Shown here: piece after piece, positions 22,618 to 31,164 of the stretch
How positions within the stretch are numbered: the first letter of the stretch is position 1
Layout of the letters: the number at the start of each line of letters is the position of its first letter
Assembly: GCA_030824555.1 (NCBI GenBank)
Contig: JAVBXK010000082.1
Span: forward strand, 1 to 36,497
Direction of reading: 5' to 3'
Source of the DNA: a bacterium
GTDB taxonomy: Bacteria; Pseudomonadota; Gammaproteobacteria; Burkholderiales; Burkholderiaceae_C
Length of the DNA: 36,497 bases
Program-made: the position numbers and the translations under genes
The notes under the pieces: generated by a model
The model's input: only the letters and a program-made list of their open reading frames with translations
Databases searched by the model: none
Told to the model about the DNA's origin: nothing

Positions 22618-25446
22618 TCACGCGCGGGGGTTGACAAACAGCCGCTCGAAATCAGCCAGCGGCACAGGCCGGCTGAACAGGTAACCCTGGTACAGGTTGC
22701 ATTTGTGGACAGTGCCTAAAAAATAGCGTTGCGCCTCAGTCTCGACGCCTTCTGCGATGACATCGAGCCGCAAACTGCGCGCCAGGCTGATGATGGCCGC
22801 ACAAATGGCGACGTTGCTGTTGCCCGTTTCGATGTCGGCCACAAACGATTTGTCGATCTTGAGCTGGTCCAACGGCAAACGGCTGAGGTAGGCCAGCGAA
22901 GAAAACCCCGTGCCAAAGTCGTCCAATGAAAAGCTGATGCCCAGGGTTTTGAGCCTGAGCATTACTTGCCCGACATCCTTGTCGTTGTCAGCCAGCACGC
23001 TTTCCGTCAGCTCCAGCTTCAACCTCTCGGGGTTGGCGCCTGTTGTTTCCAGCGCGGTGACCACCCGGTCAACGATGTCCGGCGACATGAACTGCTGTGC
23101 ACTGACGTTCACCGCCACCGTCAAATGTTGCATGGTCGGGCGCTGCGCCCAGCTGGCAAGGTGCGAGCAAGCCGTTTCCAACACCCAGCTGCCCAGTGGC
23201 ACCATCAAACCCAACCGCTCCACATAGGGGATGAATTCAGCTGGCGACACCATGCCACGCTCAGGGTGCCTCCACCGGATCAAGGCCTCGGCACCGACGA
23301 TCTCCCCGGTTGCGAATGACACCTGAGGCTGGTAGTGCAGCTCAAACTGATGTGTTTTAAGCGCCTCGCGCAAATCGTTGCCCATGCGGACCAGCGCCAG
23401 CGCCGCAGCCTCCATAGACGGATCGAAAAACGAATAGCGGCCACCGCCCATGGCCTTTGAGCGTTGCATGGCAAGGTCGGCCTGGCGCAGCACGTCGTTC
23501 TCGGCAGCGTCGTGCCCCAGGAACAGCGTGACGCCCATGCTCGCAGCACAATGGAAACCTGATTGCTGCAACGCATAAGGGGCGTCCAGCACGCCCATCA
23601 GGTGCTGGCAAATGGATTCGATGGCCGCTGCCGCCTCCGTCAGGCTGCCGGTGTCGAGGCTGTTGAGCATGACCACGAACTCGTCGTTCCCCAGCCGCGC
23701 CACCGTGTCGCCCTTGCGCACCGTGGCCAGCAAACGCTCGGCGACCTGCTGCAACAGCAAGTCACCACTGACATGCCCTTGGGTGTCGTTCAGGTTCTTG
23801 AAGTTGTCCATGCCAAGCAGCACCACCGCGCCGTAGGTGCCGCTGCGTGCGTTGCTGGCCACGGCTTGATGCAGCCGGTCCAGAAAGAGCGTGCGGTTGG
23901 GCAAGCCCGTCAACTGGTCGTAGAACGATAGGTTCTGGATTTTGGCCTCTGCCAGCTTGCGCTCGGACAGGTCGATGTAGGCTGCCACGTAATGCGTCAC
24001 GTGGCCGTCAGTGCTCCTGATGGCCGATATGGTGGTCCACTTGGGGTACAGCTCACCGCCCTTGCGCCGCCCCCAAAGCTCGCCGGACCAACCATCCGTT
24101 TCATGGATGTGCGCCCACATGTCGGCATAAAACCCATTGTCATGCCTTCCAGACTTCAGCACATTGGGTGTATGCCCGATGAGTTCTTCGGCAGCAAACC
24201 CTGTGCTTTGCAGCAAGGCCTGGTTGACACGTTGTATGCGCCCGGCTGCATCGGTGATCAACATGCTCTGCTGCGTCTCGAAGGCCGCAGCGGCGAGAGC
24301 GAGCTCGATTTGGACTTGCTTGCGCTCGGTGACATCCGTGCCCACGCCCTGGTACCCGAGGAAAGCCCCCGTTGCATCAAACACCGGGTCGCCGCTGACT
24401 GAGATATGGCGAACCGCACCTTTCGCCCCGGGTCGTGAAATCTCGAAGTTCCGAAACGGCTGATGGGCGTCGAGCACCGCCCGGTGCAGCGTCCATGCTT
24501 CGGCGTCCGGAGCCGTGTAGGGCACCTCCCAGCGCAACAAGCCGAGAAACGAGGTGGCGTCAAAAATCGGGTCAGCCGCTTCCTGCGAGCTCGCGGTGCG
24601 CAGCGTGAACCGATGCTCTGCGTCGGTTGCCCAGAAAAAGTCGGACGATATGCCGGTCAGCGTGCGGAACTTCGCTTCGCTGACACGCAACCGCTGCTCA
24701 CTTTGTTGTAACGCCAACGTGCGCGCTGCAACACGTTCATCAAGCTCTCGGTTCAAGTCTTCCAGGGCAGTGGCATGCTCGTCAACTTTGGCATAGGCCC
24801 GACGCACCACCAGCACCAACAGGACATACAACACGCCGAAAACGACGCAAATGACGATCAGCTGCTCAAACGCCTGCCGCTTCATGTGTGCCAAGTCAGT
24901 CGTTACGTTCTGGTATTGCTCGAAAACGGCAACCACCTTGCCGTCGTCCACCACAGGCACGTAGCTGGACAGCAGATCGACATCGTTCATCTCGCCCTCG
25001 AACGCACTGAACTTGCCACGGTGCACCAGTTCACTGGCCACACGACCATCTCTGGCGGCCATGAAACCGGGGTTGGTACTTTTGTTCTCGCCAATTTGGC
25101 CCAGTTCAGTGGAGAACACAGTGACACCCTGGAGGTCGTACACCTTCACTTTGGCAACCTGGGTGCCCCAAATGAGGGGGGCCAGCTTGTCACGCAAACG
25201 CTGCACGGCACCACGCTGCTGCAACGCCTGGGGTGTCGCGCCCTGCTCGATCAGGAGCAGTTGAGCGACGTCCTCCCGAAGCAATATGCCCAACTGCTGC
25301 GTGAGGCTGACATTGAGGCTTTCGGCATAGCCCGTCATGGCAGCCAGGTGCTGGTTGCGATCGAACGCGCTCAACAATGCCGCAGCCAGCACCAGGATCA
25401 CCAGCGACAGCCATGAAAAATAACGGGTCACATGTGGAAAAGGCAT
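22618..25446 (-). CDS. Membrane PAS-PAS-GGDEF-EAL cyclic-di-GMP protein
   Basis: Protein of 942 residues. TM1 is near 11-27 (LSLVILVLAAALLSAF). A periplasmic Cache-like sensor region follows (AKVKVYDLQGVTVFSTELGQ, SELVHRGKFSAF). TM2 is near 192-212 (LIVICVVFGVLYVLLVLVV), followed by a coiled coil and two PAS domains (about 250-375 and 380-495). The GGDEF domain has the inhibitory RxxD site (RKGD) but reads LGNDEF (Asn587 in place of the second Gly). The EAL domain is intact: AEALIRW (Glu720), DDFGTGFSS, LKIDKSFV and IAEGVETEAQ. The net activity is probably c-di-GMP hydrolysis, with the GGDEF domain weak or regulatory (inference). It is divergent from ttcA. Confidence 0.9.
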   Translation of the reverse strand: MPFPHVTRYFSWLSLVILVLAAALLSAFDRNQHLAAMTGYAESLNVSLTQQLGILLREDVAQLLLIEQGATPQALQQRGAVQRLRDKLAPLIWGTQVAKVKVYDLQGVTVFSTELGQIGENKSTNPGFMAARDGRVASELVHRGKFSAFEGEMNDVDLLSSYVPVVDDGKVVAVFEQYQNVTTDLAHMKRQAFEQLIVICVVFGVLYVLLVLVVRRAYAKVDEHATALEDLNRELDERVAARTLALQQSEQRLRVSEAKFRTLTGISSDFFWATDAEHRFTLRTASSQEAADPIFDATSFLGLLRWEVPYTAPDAEAWTLHRAVLDAHQPFRNFEISRPGAKGAVRHISVSGDPVFDATGAFLGYQGVGTDVTERKQVQIELALAAAAFETQQSMLITDAAGRIQRVNQALLQSTGFAAEELIGHTPNVLKSGRHDNGFYADMWAHIHETDGWSGELWGRRKGGELYPKWTTISAIRSTDGHVTHYVAAYIDLSERKLAEAKIQNLSFYDQLTGLPNRTLFLDRLHQAVASNARSGTYGAVVLLGMDNFKNLNDTQGHVSGDLLLQQVAERLLATVRKGDTVARLGNDEFVVMLNSLDTGSLTEAAAAIESICQHLMGVLDAPYALQQSGFHCAASMGVTLFLGHDAAENDVLRQADLAMQRSKAMGGGRYSFFDPSMEAAALALVRMGNDLREALKTHQFELHYQPQVSFATGEIVGAEALIRWRHPERGMVSPAEFIPYVERLGLMVPLGSWVLETACSHLASWAQRPTMQHLTVAVNVSAQQFMSPDIVDRVVTALETTGANPERLKLELTESVLADNDKDVGQVMLRLKTLGISFSLDDFGTGFSSLAYLSRLPLDQLKIDKSFVADIETGNSNVAICAAIISLARSLRLDVIAEGVETEAQRYFLGTVHKCNLYQGYLFSRPVPLADFERLFVNPRA

Positions 25447-25678
25447 TTCACACTTCCGTCAACGGTGACGTGCCCATACGGTCACGCATGGCAAGCATGT
25501 TAGCAACCTCTGCTGCGTTGCAAGCGGCAGCGCCCACATCGCGCCGTGCCGCCAGCAGGTGTGCCGCGCGCAAAGGTCGGGCATCGACGCGCCCGGCACC
25601 GGTCAGCGACAATCCACCGACACGCCGCCGCCTGTACCCGCTGCGCGTGCGCACCCGACATCCGCCTAGAAAGCCAAC

Positions 25679-26662
25679 ATGACGACCACCTGGGTAGACA
25701 CCCCCAACGACGCCACACCCGACCGCACCGGTGACGGCACGGCCCCCGCCAGCAGCGCGGGCCAGACCCTGCGCATCGAGCGCGAAAACCACAAACTTGA
25801 AAAGCGCCTGTGCCGCCTGACCGGCCAGGCCATCGTCGAGCACAACATGATCGGCGAGGGCGACAAGGTCATGGTCTGCCTGTCAGGCGGCAAAGACAGT
25901 TACGGCCTGCTCGACATTTTGTTGAAGCTCCAGGCGCGGGCACCCGTGAACTTCGAGCTGGTGGCCGTCAACCTCGACCAGAAGCAGCCCGGTTTCCCCG
26001 AACACATCCTGCCCGAGTACCTGACCCAACTGGGGGTACCGTTCCACATCGAGAACCAGGACACCTACTCCATCGTCCGCGACAAAATCGCACCCGGTAA
26101 AACCATGTGCAGCCTGTGCAGCCGCCTGCGCCGGGGCATCCTGTACCGCGTGGCCAGCGAGCTGGGAGCCACCAAAATTGCGCTGGGCCACCACCGTGAC
26201 GACATCCTGGCCACGCTGATGCTGAACATGTTTTTCGGTGGCAAGCTCAAAGGCATGCCACCCAAGCTGGTCAGCGACGACGGGCGGCACACCGTCATCC
26301 GCCCGCTGGCCTATGTGGCCGAAAAAGACCTGATCCGCTGGGCGCAGGTGAAAGACTTTCCCATCATCCCCTGCTCGCTGTGCGGCAGCCAGGAAAACCT
26401 GCAGCGCAAGCAGGTAGGCATCATGCTGAAAGAGTGGGAAAAGAAATTTCCCGGCCGCCTCGACAACATGCTGCACGCGCTGCAAAACGTGGTGCCCAGC
26501 CACCTGATGGACCGCCAGTTGTTCCCGTTTGAAACGCTGGTGCCCACCGGCGTGGCCAGCGACGAAGGCGACAAGGCGTTCGATGCCGACGACTTGCCCG
26601 AACCCACCACCGCGTTCGCCAAACTGCCGACACTTCAAGTGATTCAACTGATGCCCAACTGA
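25679..26662 (+). CDS. ttcA: tRNA 2-thiocytidine(32) synthetase TtcA
   Basis: Fe-S dependent enzyme that thiolates cytidine 32 in certain tRNAs. It has 327 residues. The PP-loop ATP motif is [13 protein letters not shown] (69-74). Two CxxC pairs follow, [11 protein letters not shown] (Cys144/147) and PCSLCGSQ (Cys232/235), three Cys of which normally bind the cluster. Also typical are [21 protein letters not shown] and [12 protein letters not shown]. The start at 25679 has a weak AGAAAG upstream. The N-terminal extension (residues 1-35) is polar and low in complexity. The 232 bp upstream separates it from the divergent GGDEF-EAL gene and holds no other gene. Confidence 0.95.
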   Translation: MTTTWVDTPNDATPDRTGDGTAPASSAGQTLRIERENHKLEKRLCRLTGQAIVEHNMIGEGDKVMVCLSGGKDSYGLLDILLKLQARAPVNFELVAVNLDQKQPGFPEHILPEYLTQLGVPFHIENQDTYSIVRDKIAPGKTMCSLCSRLRRGILYRVASELGATKIALGHHRDDILATLMLNMFFGGKLKGMPPKLVSDDGRHTVIRPLAYVAEKDLIRWAQVKDFPIIPCSLCGSQENLQRKQVGIMLKEWEKKFPGRLDNMLHALQNVVPSHLMDRQLFPFETLVPTGVASDEGDKAFDADDLPEPTTAFAKLPTLQVIQLMPN

Positions 26663-26761
26663 GCACAGGGCGCGCACCACCCACATCGGTCACCACACAG
26701 TCATTGCCCTGCGGCTCCCCATCATTGACCGGTCCATCTCAACACCACGCGCCCCACCACC

Positions 26762-27406
26762 ATGCCCACACACCGTACGTTGCCCCACGCCACCCGCCTC
26801 ACCCGTTGGCTGGCGTGGCTGGCTGCATTTGCGTTGACAGGCTGCGGCACCGTGATGCGGGTGGACAGCGAGGTGCAATCTCATGCCAAATGGCCTGCCA
26901 CCGCTTTACCCACGGGACAAGTAAGCTATGAATTCGAGAGACTGCCATTGCAAACCACTGGCCAGGCAGGTACCGACCAAAACACGCTGGAAGCGCTGAC
27001 GCGCGATGCCCTGGCCGGGTTGGGCTGGCAAGCCACCACAGCTGGCCCGGCACCGTGGCGCGTGGCCGTCAGCGCCCAATCGGTCACCTTGCCCCGCGCA
27101 CCGTGGGACGACCCGCGTGATGGCTGGTTGATGCGGCCCAGGCTGGGCATGGCGATGGGCACAAGCCGTGGCGGGCCATACATGGGTGGCCTGTTGAGCG
27201 TGGACATGCCTTACTACCAGCGCAGCGTGTCGCTGGTGGTGCGCGATGGGCAAACTGGCCGCGTGGCTTTCGAAACCCGTGCGGCACACGATGGCCGCTG
27301 GCACGACAGCCCCGCCGTGTGGCGCGCCATGATCGATGCTGCATTGCAGGGTTTCCCTGCACCGCCAGCCGGCACACGCACGGTCAACATCGACATCCCG
27401 CGCTGA
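26762..27406 (+). CDS. DUF4136-like lipoprotein
   Basis: Predicted outer membrane lipoprotein of 214 residues. The signal LTRWLAWLAAFALTGCG has the lipobox Cys near residue 29. The start of the mature region, VDSEVQSHAKWPATALPTGQ then YEFERLPLQ, followed by ALTRDALAGLGWQ, resembles DUF4136 proteins, which have no known function. The middle is rich in Pro, Met and Arg (DGWLMRPRLGMAMGT). The C-terminal part SVSLVVRDGQTGRVAFETRA looks like paired beta strands. It lies 99 bp after ttcA on the same strand, and its stop is 9 bp from that of the convergent PAS kinase-like gene. Family assignment is moderate. Confidence 0.72.
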   Translation: MPTHRTLPHATRLTRWLAWLAAFALTGCGTVMRVDSEVQSHAKWPATALPTGQVSYEFERLPLQTTGQAGTDQNTLEALTRDALAGLGWQATTAGPAPWRVAVSAQSVTLPRAPWDDPRDGWLMRPRLGMAMGTSRGGPYMGGLLSVDMPYYQRSVSLVVRDGQTGRVAFETRAAHDGRWHDSPAVWRAMIDAALQGFPAPPAGTRTVNIDIPR

Positions 27407-27415
27407 AACACGCGG

Positions 27416-29440
27416 TCACCCCCGCTTGGGCAGTCGGGCCAGCACACCGGCCAGCTGGTCGGCCATGTCTTCGACGCTGTCTTGCTTGTTCAGCACCTGC
27501 AGCACGCCTTCGGCCAGGGCTTCGGCCGTCATGGCTGGCGTCACGTGGCCCGACGTGATGACCATGGGCAGGTCGGCCCGCCAGGCCTTGACCTGGCGCA
27601 CCACGTCCAACCCGCTCATGCCGGGCATGTTGTAGTCGGTCACCAGCAGGTCCACGTCGGCTGGGTTGGCCTGCACCAGTGCCAGCGCGTCTTCCGCCCG
27701 TTCGAAGGCCGACACCCGGCAGCCCCGCTTGCGCAACATCCGGGTGATCAGGTAGACCATGGCCTCGTAATCGTCGATGTACACGATGTGACCCGCCGCC
27801 CCTGCTGCTGCGCCCTGGGCAGGCACGGCAGGCGGGGCCATCCGATCCACCGGTGCGGGTGCAGGGGGCATGGCCGCCACGGTGGGCAACCACACTTCGA
27901 CCTGCGTGCCCCGGCCGGGCACGCTGTCGAGCGCGACACGCCCCTGGTGCGCCGTGACGATGGCTTGCACCGCAGGCAGCCCCAGGCCCGCCCCCGCACC
28001 AGGCGAACGGGTGCTGAAAAACGGCTCGAACGACCGTGCCTGCACCTCCGGTGGCATGCCCAGGCCATCGTCTGTCACCACCAGGGTCGCACCGCGCCGC
28101 GTGGCGTCGGGTGCCACCCTGACCTGCAATGTGCCGCCCGACACGGCAAACGCCTGGCAGGCGTTGCGCCACAGCTCGCCCAGCAGCTGCCTGATCTGGG
28201 CGGCATCGGCCAGCACTTTCAAGGGTTGGTTGGCCAGTTGACGCGCCAGCACCACGCCCGGCGGCAAGGTGGCTTGCAATGTATCGAGGCAGGTGGCGAC
28301 CACCGAGCACAGGTCAAGCACCACCATGTGCTGGGGCTGCTGACGGCTGAATGCCAGCATCTGGCGCGCCAGTGTGTCGGCCTGGTTCGTGGCCTGCTCA
28401 GCAGCAGACAACCGCGCCAGCAACACGGGGTCGCTGCCCAGTTCGGCCCGCAACTGCTGAAGGTGGATTTGCACGGTGCCCAGCATCTGGCTGAAGTCGC
28501 GGGCCACACCGCTGGCCAGCACACCCAGCGCCTCTTGTTTCTGCGATTCGCGCAACTGCGTCTGCAGCGCCTGGCGTGCCGCGTCAGCGGCCATGCGGTC
28601 GGAAATGTCGGTGATGTGCCCCGCAAACCGCACCGCCTGACCCGTGGCATTGCGCGCCACCATGCCCCGACCATGGAACCAGCGGTAGTCACCCGAGCGG
28701 CAACGCAGGCGGTATTCGGCATCGAAGCCAGGCACCTGCCCTTCGATGTGTGCCCGGATCAGTCCGGTGATGCGAAGCGTGTCGTCGGGGTGCAAATGCG
28801 CACGGAAGGTGAACACCTCGTTGAACTCCACCGGGTCGGTGTAATGCAACAGCGCCATGAACCGGGGTGAGCAATACAGCTTGTCAGCCACCAGGTCCCA
28901 GTCCCACAGGCCATCGTGCGTGCCCTGCAGGGCCAATTCAAGCCGTTCCCGGGTCAGGTCGTGCTGCAACTCGGCCTGTTTGCGGGCTGTGATGTCCACG
29001 TGGAAACCCGTCATCCGCAGGGGCTTGCCACGGGCGTCGCGCGACACCACCAGCCCGCGCGTCAGCACCCAGATCCAGTGGCCCGCCCTGTGCCGCACGC
29101 GGTGCTCGTTCTTGTAATAAGGGGTAAGGCCGTCCCAATGGGCCTGCCGGTCACGGTACATGGCGGCCACGTCGTCGCGGTGGGTCAGGGCGTCCAGCTC
29201 GACGTCCAACGCGTCAGCATCCCCATACCCGTACATGGCTTTGAGGGACGGTGATGCGTAGGCACGCCGCGTGACCAGGTTCCAATCCCAGATGCCCAGC
29301 CCCACGCCCTCCAGCACATCGAACAGGGGTAAACCGAGTTCAGGTGCGCCGGGAAAAGCCGTGACCTGCGGCGGTGCAGGCGGCCAGTCAATGGAGGGAG
29401 GTTCGGGCGCAGCCATGGTGATGCGGTGGGTTGCAGCCAT
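27416..29440 (-). CDS. PAS-PAS hybrid histidine kinase-like protein lacking the phospho-acceptor His
   Basis: Soluble protein of 674 residues. The start at 29440 has GGAAG at good spacing; longer frames overlap the phosphatase gene opposite. Two PAS domains come first (about 35-170 and 175-300; motifs LGIWDWNLVTRRAYASPSLK and DGLWDWDLVADKLYCSPRF). The HisKA-like helix then reads LGVLASGVARDFSQML: Arg314 occupies the position of the conserved His (family pattern GIAHDFNN). The HATPase domain keeps the G boxes DDGLGMP and GAGLGLPA, with a modified N box (LWRNACQAF). The C-terminal receiver has acidic residues in YIDDYE, phospho-acceptor DLLVTDYNMPG and Lys in LNKQDS. Autophosphorylation at the usual site is impossible. 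A receiver scaffold or ATP-regulated role is inference. Confidence 0.87.
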   Translation of the reverse strand: MAATHRITMAAPEPPSIDWPPAPPQVTAFPGAPELGLPLFDVLEGVGLGIWDWNLVTRRAYASPSLKAMYGYGDADALDVELDALTHRDDVAAMYRDRQAHWDGLTPYYKNEHRVRHRAGHWIWVLTRGLVVSRDARGKPLRMTGFHVDITARKQAELQHDLTRERLELALQGTHDGLWDWDLVADKLYCSPRFMALLHYTDPVEFNEVFTFRAHLHPDDTLRITGLIRAHIEGQVPGFDAEYRLRCRSGDYRWFHGRGMVARNATGQAVRFAGHITDISDRMAADAARQALQTQLRESQKQEALGVLASGVARDFSQMLGTVQIHLQQLRAELGSDPVLLARLSAAEQATNQADTLARQMLAFSRQQPQHMVVLDLCSVVATCLDTLQATLPPGVVLARQLANQPLKVLADAAQIRQLLGELWRNACQAFAVSGGTLQVRVAPDATRRGATLVVTDDGLGMPPEVQARSFEPFFSTRSPGAGAGLGLPAVQAIVTAHQGRVALDSVPGRGTQVEVWLPTVAAMPPAPAPVDRMAPPAVPAQGAAAGAAGHIVYIDDYEAMVYLITRMLRKRGCRVSAFERAEDALALVQANPADVDLLVTDYNMPGMSGLDVVRQVKAWRADLPMVITSGHVTPAMTAEALAEGVLQVLNKQDSVEDMADQLAGVLARLPKRG

Positions 29441-29545
29441 CGTACTTCCAACGCTACAGTTCTGCACCTTCAAATTGCAATGGCCAACGGCCTGCGCTGC
29501 CAGATGCCTGGCGGCACTGCCCCCTGACTGACTGGACCCCACCCC

Positions 29546-30199
29546 GTGCAAGCCACCCGCCTGATCGTCCTTCGCCACGGCGAAACCACCTGGAACCAAG
29601 ACACCCGCATCCAGGGCCACACCGACATCGACCTGAACGACACCGGTCGCTGGCAGGCCCGCCAATTGGCGCAGGCCTTGTCTGACGAACCGCTGGCCGC
29701 CGTGTACGCCAGCGACCTGAAACGCGCACATGCCACCGGCCAGGCCGTGGCCAAAGCCCAGGGTCTGCATGCACAAACCGAACCCGCCCTGCGCGAGCGC
29801 TGCTTCGGCGCGCTGGAAGGCCTGACCTGGGCCGAAATTGAAGCCCGGCACCCCGCACACGCGCTGGCCTGGCGCAGCCGCGTGCCCGATTGGGCGCCCC
29901 CTGGCGGCGGCGAGTCACTCACCGTGCTGCGCGAACGCATCCTGTGCGCCCTGAACGCACTGGCGCTGCGCCACCCCGGCGAACAGATTGCCCTGGTGGC
30001 CCACGGCGGTGTGCTGGACATCATCTACCGCGCCGCCACCGGGCTCGACCTGCAGGCCCCCCGCAGCTGGTTGCTGAAAAACGCCGCCATCAACCGCGTG
30101 CTGTGGACGCCGCAAAGCCTGACGCTGGTAGGCTGGGGCGACGTGGCCCACCTTGAAACCTCTGCAGACGGCACCGCGCTGGACGAAAAAACCACCTGA
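29546..30199 (+). CDS. Histidine phosphatase family protein (GpmB/PhoE-like)
   Basis: Phosphohydrolase with a phospho-histidine intermediate, 217 residues. The start codon is GTG at 29546. The catalytic motif is LIVLRHGETTWN (His11). Other signatures are GHTDIDLNDTGRWQA, AVYASDLKRAHATGQ (second Arg), the acid Glu in RERCFGALEGLTW, and the second His in IALVAHGGVLDII. The family includes phosphoglycerate mutase-like and broad phosphatases; the substrate cannot be assigned. The gene is divergent from the PAS kinase-like gene, with 105 bp between, and is followed 30 bp later by yhhN. The C-terminal tail after LVGWGDVAHLE is polar. Confidence 0.88.
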   Translation: MQATRLIVLRHGETTWNQDTRIQGHTDIDLNDTGRWQARQLAQALSDEPLAAVYASDLKRAHATGQAVAKAQGLHAQTEPALRERCFGALEGLTWAEIEARHPAHALAWRSRVPDWAPPGGGESLTVLRERILCALNALALRHPGEQIALVAHGGVLDIIYRAATGLDLQAPRSWLLKNAAINRVLWTPQSLTLVGWGDVAHLETSADGTALDEKTT

Positions 30200-30229
30200 T
30201 GCCCAGCACCTGACACCACGCACCACGCC

Positions 30230-31132
30230 ATGCCCCCCGTCTTGGAAACCCCGCTGACCCACGGCGAGCGCTGGTTTGCCGCTGCGCAGTGGGTGCTGAT
30301 GCTGGGCGCGGCAGCGGGATTGCTGTGGTTGGCACGCGGTTGGAGCCACCTCGAACAACTGACTGCCGCGGTCGCCCTGGCTGTGGCGTGCTGGGCACAG
30401 CGTGCCCACTGGCAGCGGCGGCTGAACGCCTGGGCCTGCCTGATGGTGCAGGCGGCCGTGCTCAGCACCGTGAGCGCAGCCTGGGGCTGGGCTGCCGTGC
30501 ACCAGGTCGCCAAACCTGTTGTGATGGTATTTGCACTGCTTTACATAGCTAAAAAGGCTTACATAAAAAGCGCTGAATGCACTTTTCATTCACAAAATAG
30601 GTGGTTGCTGGCTGCGGTGGTCTGGTCGCTGGTGGGGGATGTGCTGCTGATGCTGTCCCCCAGCCTGTTCGTGGGCGGCCTGGCGGCGTTTTTACTGGCG
30701 CACCTGTGTTACCTGGCGCTGTTCAGCCACGACGCACCGTGGTTTGCCCACCGCGTGGCAGGGGCGGGCACGCTGGCCGTGGGGGGTTTGATGTATGCCG
30801 TGCTGCTGACCGGTTTGCCCGCCGCCCTGCGCCTGCCCGTTGCGGCCTACGTGGTGGCCATTGCCGCCATGGCCGCACAGGCCATGGGCCGAGCGGCCAC
30901 CCTGGGCACGGTCAGTGCACGGCGTGTGGCGCTGGGGGCTGTCGCATTCATGTGCAGCGACGCATTGCTGGGCATCAACCGCTTCGTGCAACCGCTGCCG
31001 TTGTCAGCGGTCTGGGTGCTGGGCACCTATTACGTGGCGCAGGCACTGATCGTGTTCCATGTGCTGCCATCATCGGCACAGTCACCACAGCCGTCGCCAG
31101 GTCCACCCGGCCCGGCCGACACGCCTGCCTGA
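30230..31132 (+). CDS. YhhN/TMEM86-family membrane protein (lysoplasmalogenase-like)
   Basis: Polytopic membrane protein of 300 residues with about eight helices. Family motifs: AKPVVMVFALL, VWSLVGDVLLML, FLLAHLCYLALF, MCSDALLGINRF and LGTYYVAQALIVFH. The Asp residues in GDVLLM and CSDALL belong to the predicted active centre. The human relative hydrolyses lysoplasmalogen; bacterial substrates are uncertain. The N-terminus has an extra pair of helices (residues 15-55). Residues 106-119, in the loop after the PVVMVFALL helix, coincide with repeat copy C, and the loop is longer and more basic than usual. The stop lies in one arm of an inverted repeat shared with the convergent chemoreceptor gene. 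Confidence 0.85.
   Translation: MPPVLETPLTHGERWFAAAQWVLMLGAAAGLLWLARGWSHLEQLTAAVALAVACWAQRAHWQRRLNAWACLMVQAAVLSTVSAAWGWAAVHQVAKPVVMVFALLYIAKKAYIKSAECTFHSQNRWLLAAVVWSLVGDVLLMLSPSLFVGGLAAFLLAHLCYLALFSHDAPWFAHRVAGAGTLAVGGLMYAVLLTGLPAALRLPVAAYVVAIAAMAAQAMGRAATLGTVSARRVALGAVAFMCSDALLGINRFVQPLPLSAVWVLGTYYVAQALIVFHVLPSSAQSPQPSPGPPGPADTPA
30545..30600 (+). repeat. In-frame AT-rich element, copy C (in yhhN)
   Basis: ATAGCT at 30545, AAGCG at 30568 (offset 23), then CTGAATGCACTTTTCATTC and an A-rich tail. In the yhhN frame it reads IAKKAYIKSAECTF (residues 106-119), in a loop between membrane helices. The region is sharply AT-rich against its gene. Same orientation and phase as copies A and B. Confidence 0.78.
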
Positions 31133-31162
31133 CCCTGATGGAGCGCCCCGGCCAAGGGTCAG
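31129..31162. terminator. Inverted repeat between convergent yhhN and chemoreceptor genes
   Basis: CTGACCCT (31129-31136) and AGGGTCAG (31155-31162) form a perfect eight-base inverted repeat with an 18-base GC-rich loop, covering the whole 32-bp gap. The yhhN stop codon lies in the left arm. There is no T-run, so it may be a factor-assisted, bidirectional stop or an mRNA-stabilising hairpin. Confidence 0.4.
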
Positions 31163-31164
31163 CG

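Noticed and set aside
27384-28310. Minus-strand frame overlapping the PAS hybrid kinase-like gene in another phase
   Set aside because: Gly/Ala/Arg-rich shadow of the receiver and ATPase coding region; no independent support.
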